Source: JAGWRI01 sp963728785 (GTDB lineage: Bacteria; Gemmatimonadota; Gemmatimonadetes; Gemmatimonadales; Gemmatimonadaceae). From it: DNA of 64,000 nucleotides. Below the pieces are notes generated by a model, which did not search any database, had not been told where the DNA came from, and worked only from the letters and a program-made list of their open reading frames with translations. The stretch covers positions 1,752,482 through 1,816,481 of the forward strand of contig CAVSKV010000002.1 of NCBI GenBank assembly GCA_963728785.1, in the 5' to 3' direction. How positions within the stretch are numbered: the stretch's first letter is position 1; each line of letters starts with the position of its first letter. Shown in pieces: positions 58,890 to 64,000 of this stretch. The position numbers and the translations under genes are program-made.

Positions 58890-61538
58890 TCAGTTGCCGG
58901 TCCCGCCTCTCACATGATCCGTCATCTCCGCGCTTCCGCCGTAGTTGTCCCCCAGGAAATGCGTGGCGAAGAACTCCATCATCATATGCTGCGCATGCGG
59001 CGCGAAGCTGCCGTAGCTGTGCGGCCGCCCGGGGTAGACCATGACCGAGAAGCGCTTGTTGGCCTCGAGCAGCGCGTTGATCAACCGGTAGGTATTGGCC
59101 GGGTGGACGTTGTTGTCCATCAGCCCTGTCTCGAGCAGCAGGGCGCCCTTGAGGTTCTTGGCCAGCTCCACCGTGGTCGGCACGTGGATGCGATAGTTCA
59201 CGGTGGTGTCGGCCGGCGCGCCGGTGAGCGCCGCCACGGCGCTGCCCACCGCGGCTGACGCGTCGGACGGATCGCCGGGCGCCGCGCCCGTGCCCCCGCC
59301 ACCCCCGCGGCCACCCCGTCCGCCGCCACGACCGCCGCGGCCCCCGCGGCCGCGCGCGCTGTCGCCGGGCTGCACGATCTCGAGCCCGTGGTACTGCTCG
59401 CTCCAGTTCTCGTTGTAGATGTTGTTGTCGTGGTTACCCGATTCGCTCACCCCGGCCTTGAAGAAATCATTATAAGGCGGGAGCAGCATCGCCGCGGCGG
59501 TCTGGAAGCCGCCCCCCGAGTGGCCGTAGATCCCCACCCGGTTGATATCAATATACTTATGCTCGGCGGCCAGCTCCTGGATCACGTACTTCTTGTCGGC
59601 CAGCCCGTAGTCGCGGAGATTGAGGTACCCGTAGGTGTCGTAGGCCCGCGACCGCTCGGGACTGCCGCCGCGGTTGCCGAACGTCACGACAATGAAGCCC
59701 AGCTGCGCCAGCTCTTGCTGCTGCGCCGTGGGGGAGAAGTTGAACACCACGGACTCGGTCTGCGGCCCCGGATAGGTGTAGGTGATGATCGGGTACGACT
59801 TCGTCGAATCGAAGTCGAAGGGCTTCCACATCTCGCCCCAGATATCGGTGATGCCGTCCTCGGCCTTGGCCATGAACGGTTCGGGCGGTTTCCACCCCGC
59901 CGCCTTGAGCCCCGAGATGTCCATCGTCTCGAGGTCCATGACCGTCTGGCCGGTGTTGGCGTCGCGGAGCACGGCGTGCGGCTCGAGGTTGATGCGCGAG
60001 TAGTTGTCGACGTCGTACCTGTAGCTCGGCGACAGATCGGCGTTGTGCGTGGCTTCGCCGGCGTCCACCAGCGTGAACCCGGTGCCGTCGAGGTTTACCC
60101 GGTACAGGTGGTGATAGTACGGGTCCTCGTTGGGCTCGCGGCCGACGCCGGTCATGTACGCCACGCCCTTGATCGAGTCCACGTCCACCAGCTCCTCGGC
60201 GCGCCAGGGCCCCGCGCCGAGCGCGGTCTTGAGCTTGCCGTCGTGCGAGTAGAGGTAATAGTGCCCCCAGCCCGTGCTGTCGGACCACCAGATGAAGTCG
60301 CCGCCGGCCTTCACGTAGCGCGGCGTCTGCGTCTGCAGGCCGCCCCACCCGCTCTTCTCGGTGAGGATCGTCGTGATGGCGTGCGTCTGGAGGTTGACGC
60401 CGATCATCTCCAGCTCACGCTGGGTGCGGTCGCGCCGCACCAGGCTCAGCACGTCGTGGCCGGCGTCGGGCCAGACGATGTTCATGATTCGCTGGTCCTT
60501 GTATTTGCTCACGTCGAGCGGCGTGACCTGCTTGTCGCCAAGCGTGTAGGTGTACAACTCGTTGACGCCGACGTTGGTCTCGCCGGGCATCGCGTACGGG
60601 TATTCCATGAGCGTGGGTCGCGGCTGGGCGAGGTTGTCGATGAGGTAGAGGTCGGCGACCTTGCGCTCGTCCTGGCGCTCGGCGGCGAACGCCTTTGAGT
60701 CACGCGACCAGACGACATTGGCCCGCACGCGCGGGTCGAGTGGATCGTTTTCGCCGCCGCGGCCCCCGCCCCCACCTCCAGCGCCGCCAACGCGGCCGCG
60801 CTGATTCAACAGCACCATTGCCGTGTCCACCTTGCCGAAGCTGCGCTTTCGCTCACCATCCACGGAGATCTGCGTCGTGTCCTTGGTCAGCGTGTCGACG
60901 AGGAACAGGTTGTTGTCGCGGGCGAACACAAAGTGCGTGCTGTCCGGCGAGAAGTTGCGGAAGTTGCCACCCCGGCCGCCGAACCCGCCGCCGCCTCCCC
61001 GGCCGCCGCTCGGCTCCGTCTCGCGCGTCGCCTTGCCCACACGTTCCAGCGTCTCGGCGGCCAGCGTCCACTTCCAGCGCGAGCTGTCGGCGTTGAACTC
61101 GAAACTCTTGTGATCCTTGCTGATGTCGAGCGTGGTGAACGGCAGGTTGTAGCTGTCGTACGCATGCCCCGACGCAGCGGTGAGCGCGGCGGCGAGCTTC
61201 GTGTGATCGAACAGCAGCCGCTTGACCTTGAGCGCTGGCACTACGAGGAAGAAGCTCGAACCCGTATGGTCCTTCCAGTTGTACCACAGCGAGTCGCTCT
61301 TGCCGATCCAGTGCGGGGCCACCGCCGACGTGTAGAGGATCGGGCGCAGCGCCTCGGGGGTGAAGTTGTTGGCGAGCGTCCAGTTGGCCGTGTTCACATG
61401 CGTCGGCTGCTGCGCCGCGCCCAGCGCGGCGACGCCGAGCAACGCAGCCATCACCGCTCCGAACGTGAGTCCGCAACGGCGCAACAGGCTGGGCCGTCGT
61501 GTGGTCGCGTGGTGGCACAGGGGAGAATGGGCGGGCAT
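58890..61538 (-). CDS. S9-family prolyl oligopeptidase / DPP IV-like peptidase, secreted
   Basis: Serine peptidase of 882 residues with a DPP IV-type N-terminal beta-propeller and an alpha/beta hydrolase C-terminal domain. The nucleophile is in GIYGHSGGGFQTAAAM, the acid in ETGLMDNNVHPANTYR and the histidine in YPGRPHSYGSF. A signal segment (LTFGAVMAALLGVAALGAAQ) indicates export. Three Gly/Arg-rich low-complexity stretches interrupt it: near residues 170-190, 245-260, and a 30-residue run inside the catalytic domain before ADTTVNYRIH. GGAGA lies 8 nt before the ATG at 61538, preferred over 61610. Confidence 0.92.
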   Translation of the reverse strand: MPAHSPLCHHATTRRPSLLRRCGLTFGAVMAALLGVAALGAAQQPTHVNTANWTLANNFTPEALRPILYTSAVAPHWIGKSDSLWYNWKDHTGSSFFLVVPALKVKRLLFDHTKLAAALTAASGHAYDSYNLPFTTLDISKDHKSFEFNADSSRWKWTLAAETLERVGKATRETEPSGGRGGGGGFGGRGGNFRNFSPDSTHFVFARDNNLFLVDTLTKDTTQISVDGERKRSFGKVDTAMVLLNQRGRVGGAGGGGGGRGGENDPLDPRVRANVVWSRDSKAFAAERQDERKVADLYLIDNLAQPRPTLMEYPYAMPGETNVGVNELYTYTLGDKQVTPLDVSKYKDQRIMNIVWPDAGHDVLSLVRRDRTQRELEMIGVNLQTHAITTILTEKSGWGGLQTQTPRYVKAGGDFIWWSDSTGWGHYYLYSHDGKLKTALGAGPWRAEELVDVDSIKGVAYMTGVGREPNEDPYYHHLYRVNLDGTGFTLVDAGEATHNADLSPSYRYDVDNYSRINLEPHAVLRDANTGQTVMDLETMDISGLKAAGWKPPEPFMAKAEDGITDIWGEMWKPFDFDSTKSYPIITYTYPGPQTESVVFNFSPTAQQQELAQLGFIVVTFGNRGGSPERSRAYDTYGYLNLRDYGLADKKYVIQELAAEHKYIDINRVGIYGHSGGGFQTAAAMLLPPYNDFFKAGVSESGNHDNNIYNENWSEQYHGLEIVQPGDSARGRGGRGGRGGGRGGRGGGGGTGAAPGDPSDASAAVGSAVAALTGAPADTTVNYRIHVPTTVELAKNLKGALLLETGLMDNNVHPANTYRLINALLEANKRFSVMVYPGRPHSYGSFAPHAQHMMMEFFATHFLGDNYGGSAEMTDHVRGGTGN

Positions 61539-61677
61539 GGAAGGTTCTCCAGGGTGGAAACGGCGAAGGAGGAATGGGATGGAAAGGGGAGGCAGAGAGT
61601 GCTGCGGCATTGATTTGCGCGCGGGACCGGCCCGCCGCTAGGTTGGCGCCAACCTCTCCGCCACGGTCCCAACCGCC

Positions 61678-62031
61678 ATGCGTACCCGGTCTTGCCTCAC
61701 TGTGGAGCGGGTGACCGACATGGTGCGGCGCCACGCCATGCCGGGAGCGCAGATCGTGGCCGCCGTTAACGGCGACCTCTTCGATCTCGCAACCGGCGCG
61801 ACCGAGAACAACGACGTCGTGGCCGGCGCGATCGTCAAGGGCACACCGTTCACCGATACCCGGATGGATGCGTTCCGGAATGCGCACTCTCAGTTCGCGG
61901 TCAGCCGCCAGGGGCGCCCGCTGATCGATCGCTTCGCGTTCGACGGGTGGCTCACTGGGGCGTTCCTCGACGTTGCGATTCGCGGGGTGAACGTGCGACC
62001 GACCAGCGAGCCGAACGCCGTCGTGCTGTAA
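61678..62031 (+). pseudogene. Fragment of a phosphodiester glycosidase (NAGPA domain) protein
   Basis: An open frame of 117 residues reads VAAVNGDLFDLATGATENND, FRNAHSQFAVSRQGRPLIDRF and VAIRGVNVRPTSEPNAVVL, then TAA. These blocks match the start of the NAGPA domain of secreted phosphodiester glycosidases (VAAVNADFF..TGENENN, NVHSQFAV, GVNRP..LY), but both the signal peptide and most of the domain (normally several hundred residues) are missing. The stop falls right where a Tyr codon (TAC) is expected after VVL. It is probably a remnant, not a working enzyme. Confidence 0.6.
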
Positions 62032-62137
62032 CATGGCTGGATCGGCGATCGCGCACCGGCGGATTCGGCGGCGACATCCGCCGGAGCCGTCGCCGAGGTC
62101 GCGCTCCGCGAACGCCGCTCCCGCGGCGACACGCTCT

Positions 62138-62311
62138 GGAGGTCATGAATACGGCCGTGCCGGGCACGCGCGTGGGCTTGCGGCGGGCCACATCGTCCAA
62201 GAACTGATCGAGGGGCAGCGCCCCCGAGTGCAGGACGCGGTTGAGCATGATACGGCCGCGCTTCCGTCTGCTCATGAGCGCCAAGATCGCCACGGCGACG
62301 CCATGGAAGCC
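62138..62311 (-). pseudogene. kup: Fragment of a Kup-type potassium transporter
   Basis: The reverse strand encodes GVAVAILALMSRRKRGRIML, then NRVLHSGALPLDQFLDDVAR and RVPGTAVFMTS, matching the junction between the last membrane helix and the C-terminal domain of Kup (LMTTWKRGR, PLDEFL, RVPGTAVFLT). Homology ends at FMTS, before the expected LLHNLKHN block, and nothing upstream supplies the 400 or so membrane residues. It is a gene remnant. Confidence 0.65.
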
Positions 62312-62508
62312 GCTCGCACCGTTGGCCGGTGCGCCGGCTGCGGATTCGCCCGAGCAAGGGGGCTCAGCGGGCATGGACGGGCAAATTAGTCACCCGGGGC
62401 GGCCGAGCCGAAGGGTCGAAAGGCCGGGCCCCGCTAATAGCAAACGGGCCCCAAAGGGTTCGCGGCCCGCTGCAAAATGTAGCGATCCGTCAGGGCGCGT
62501 CCAGCGGG
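62312..62508. other. Noncoding stretch between Kup remnant and PadR gene
   Basis: No gene is seen. It contains two copies of CGGGCCCC (62425-62432 and 62445-62452) whose GGGCCC cores could pair as a short 6-bp hairpin, a weak candidate terminator for the PadR gene. Confidence 0.3.
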
Positions 62509-63081
62509 CTACCCAGTGATCGCGTCGATCTCGCCGGCCGCCCGGTTCAGGACCTCGGCAATCTTGCCCAGGACCTCCTTGCTCTCGGCGTGCTTCATCG
62601 CCGTGCCCAGGCTGCTACGGGCCAGATGGCGCATGGCGCTTCGGACGTCGGCCATGGACGAACTGAAGAAGGGCTCCACCGCCTCCGAAATTCGGGCAAA
62701 GATGGAATCCACGGTACTCGAGTTCTCCTCGAGGTGCTTTTTCCCTTCGGCGGTGATCTCGTAGACCTTCTTTCCTCCATCCTCGGTCGTCGCTTTGGCG
62801 TATCCCATCTCTTCCAGCATCGTAAGCGTGGGGTATACCGTGCCCGGGCTTGGCGAGTACGCACCCTGTGAGCGCTCTTCCAGCGCCTTGATGATGTCGT
62901 AGCCATGCCGGGGCTTCTCATCGAGCAGTTGCAGGATGACGAACTTCAGATCCCCCTGTTCGAACATCCGCCCCATGCGGCCTCGGAAGTGCCGGCCTCG
63001 CGGGCCGCGGCCCCAGAACCCTCCGGCAAAGGCATCCCAATCCCAGCGAGCCCGGCTAGGGCCATTGCAATCATCGCGCAT
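62509..63081 (-). CDS. PadR-family transcriptional regulator (long type)
   Basis: PadR-type winged-helix repressor of 190 residues. A Gly/Arg/Trp-rich N-terminal leader (FAGGFWGRGPRGRHFRGRMG) precedes the HTH: FEQGDLKFVILQLLDEKPRH, GYDIIKALEERSQGAYSPSP and GTVYPTLTMLEEMGYAKATT, with wing KKVYEITAEGKKHLEEN and a long C-terminal helical dimerisation part. AGGAG lies about 7 nt before the ATG at 63081, which decides the start over 63159. A long palindrome upstream is the likely operator. Such regulators often control neighbouring efflux genes; here the neighbour is an adaptor remnant and tolC. Confidence 0.9.
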   Translation of the reverse strand: MRDDCNGPSRARWDWDAFAGGFWGRGPRGRHFRGRMGRMFEQGDLKFVILQLLDEKPRHGYDIIKALEERSQGAYSPSPGTVYPTLTMLEEMGYAKATTEDGGKKVYEITAEGKKHLEENSSTVDSIFARISEAVEPFFSSSMADVRSAMRHLARSSLGTAMKHAESKEVLGKIAEVLNRAAGEIDAITG

Positions 63082-63110
63082 CGTTCTCGTCTCCTCTGCG
63101 ATATAGCAGA

Positions 63111-63140
63111 GATATATCGTGGTTATATCGACGATATATC
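63111..63140. promoter_or_regulatory. PadR operator: long inverted repeat
   Basis: GATATATCGT (63111-63120) and ACGATATATC (63131-63140) are perfect 10-bp arms around a 10-nt spacer that itself contains TTATATCG. A further related GATATAG lies at 63100-63106. The AT-rich palindrome stands out in this GC-rich DNA and lies 30-60 bp before the padR start. Confidence 0.7.
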
Positions 63141-63174
63141 GACCACCGTGGCCTGTCAAGTGGAGAACGGGTGG

Positions 63175-63375
63175 TCATCGGAGACCGGCAAGCCGGGCCT
63201 GCTCGAACTGCTTCTGCACGGTCTGGGTGTCGATCTGGGCCAGAAGGTCGCCGGGCTTGACGTGAGTGCCGGTTTCCACTGGCATGTTGGTGATCATGCC
63301 CGACGCCTTGGAGCGCACCTCCGCGATCACGATCGGGGGGAAGAATCGATTCACGAGCCTGCTCCTCGGGCTCAA
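63175..63375 (-). pseudogene. Truncated efflux membrane-fusion (HlyD/AcrA-type) protein
   Basis: An open frame of 66 residues contains the biotinyl-lipoyl-like half motif of RND/ABC efflux adaptors: VIAEVRSKASGMITNMPVET, then GTHVKPGDLLAQIDTQTVQK and QFEQARLAGLR, then a stop. Full adaptors are about 350-450 residues; the hairpin, beta-barrel and membrane-proximal domains are missing and no continuation is seen before the PadR operator. It also has no signal peptide. It follows the tolC terminator and is probably a remnant of an efflux operon. Confidence 0.65.
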
Positions 63376-63418
63376 TTGATTGGGGGGTCAACTGTTCTTA
63401 ATGCGGAAAACACTAAAG

Positions 63419-63458
63419 AAAACGCTGGCTGGGCCCACGGAGGCCCAGCCAGCGTTTT
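63419..63458 (-). terminator. Rho-independent terminator after tolC
   Basis: AAAACGCTGGCTGGGCC and GGCCCAGCCAGCGTTTT form a perfect 17-bp stem with a 6-nt loop. On the reverse strand it ends in a T run, 16 bp after the TolC stop. Symmetry means it could act in both directions. Confidence 0.92.
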
Positions 63459-63474
63459 CGGTTGTTGTACGGGC

Positions 63475-64000
63475 CTACTGGAGGTCGCGTCCGATGATCT
63501 GCTCGATCTGCGCCTTGGTAGTGCGGTAGTTCAGGCGGTACTGAATGAGTTGCGCCCGTGCCTGGTTGAGCGTGGTCTCGGCCGTGAGCACGTCGAGCAG
63601 CGTCGAGGCGCCGACCGCGTACCGCTGCTCCTGCACCCGCAGGTTCTCCTCGGCGGCGACGATCGACTGCTGCTGGATCTGGATCTGCTCCTGAAGCGTC
63701 TGCAGGCCCGTCACGTACTGGACCACGTTCTGCTGCGCGCCGAGCCGGGCGTCGCGCAGCGTGGCCTGGGCGCTGTTCAGCGTCGTGGAGGCCGAGACCG
63801 ACGCGGCCTCGCGGGTCCAGTTGTCGAACAGGTTGTAGCTCAGCGAGAGGGCCAGGCTCTTGCTGTACGCGAGTTGGCCCCCGCCGATGCCGTAGTACTG
63901 GTCGAAGCCGCTGCCGCTCCGGCTGTAGGTAACGCTGATCGTGGGGAAGTACGAGGACTTGCTGGCGCTGACGCCGGCTTGCGCGGAGGCCACGCTTGCT
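63475..64000 (-). CDS. TolC-family outer-membrane efflux protein (5' part outside window)
   Basis: C-terminal 175 residues or so of a TolC-type outer-membrane channel. The frame is open through the window end (reading ASVASAQAGVSASKSSYFPT), so the start is outside. Features are the second TolC repeat with strands (ISVTYSRSGSGF, LALSLSYNLFDNW) and long coiled helices (AQQNVVQYVTGLQTLQEQIQ, AAEENLRVQEQRYAVGASTL), ending LNYRTTKAQIEQIIGRDLQ. It should pair with an inner-membrane pump and adaptor; the only adaptor seen is the truncated one downstream. Confidence 0.92.
   Translation of the reverse strand, partial: ASVASAQAGVSASKSSYFPTISVTYSRSGSGFDQYYGIGGGQLAYSKSLALSLSYNLFDNWTREAASVSASTTLNSAQATLRDARLGAQQNVVQYVTGLQTLQEQIQIQQQSIVAAEENLRVQEQRYAVGASTLLDVLTAETTLNQARAQLIQYRLNYRTTKAQIEQIIGRDLQ

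Noticed and set aside
62425..62452. Paired CGGGCCCC motifs as a terminator
   Set aside because: Only a 6-bp self-complementary core can pair and there is no U tract; mentioned only as a weak possibility.

Overview
The window is a GC-rich bacterial chromosome segment. Three very large ADOP/MacB-type permeases (one with its own PadR repressor), a caa3-type oxidase with cytochrome c fused to subunit II, Tat-exported hydrolases, many secreted peptidases and an imuA-imuB-dnaE2 cassette together suggest Gemmatimonadota or a relative. That placement is inferred from gene content only. No rRNA, tRNA or CRISPR array was seen. The first gene (kinase) and last gene (TolC) are cut by the window edges.

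Layout. 1-4.4 kb: Ser/Thr kinase coupled to an M1 peptidase, a CoA-binding protein and a saccharopine-dehydrogenase-like enzyme. 4.4-7.3 kb: PBP4-type DD-peptidase and a NagX-like membrane acyltransferase. 7.5-11.8 kb: ctaC-D-E-F oxidase operon, reverse strand. 12-18.2 kb: a small helical protein, an aspartase with an N-terminal cyclic-nucleotide-binding domain behind a possible pseudoknot leader, a Tat-exported asparaginase, a class V aminotransferase and a chemoreceptor. 18.3-29.1 kb: leuS, a mbfA/beta-barrel/phosphopantetheinyl-transferase cluster, a double-PDZ protein, a NamZ-type muramidase, an iron-permease-family gene with no proper stop, pyrE/threonine dehydratase and an alpha/beta hydrolase. 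29.1-41.8 kb: vapBC, PadR plus ADOP permeases, isoquinoline-1-oxidoreductase-like subunits, a ChbG/YdjC deacetylase and a third permease. 42-47.3 kb: lipoprotein, histidine kinase, NtrC-type regulator and TPR lipoprotein. A sigma-54 promoter and paired enhancer-like palindromes precede the TPR gene, so the cluster looks like a self-contained regulatory circuit. 47.4-50.5 kb: RidA, a CocE-type hydrolase and a PEBP protein.

50.6-58.3 kb: an IS91-family element next to a stray piece of fliP, then the translesion mutasome cassette. A 467-bp segment carrying a retropepsin-like gene lies in the imuA/imuB junction, flanked by a perfect 60-bp direct repeat that coincides with the original gene overlap, so both genes stay intact. 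The ImuB C terminus also holds an in-frame run of short tandem repeats. One of these octamer types recurs at three other places in the window.

58.3-64 kb: an S9 peptidase among gene remnants (frameshifted TonB-plug-like fragment, NAGPA fragment, Kup fragment, 66-residue efflux-adaptor stub), a second PadR with a long palindromic operator, and a TolC gene with a strong terminator.
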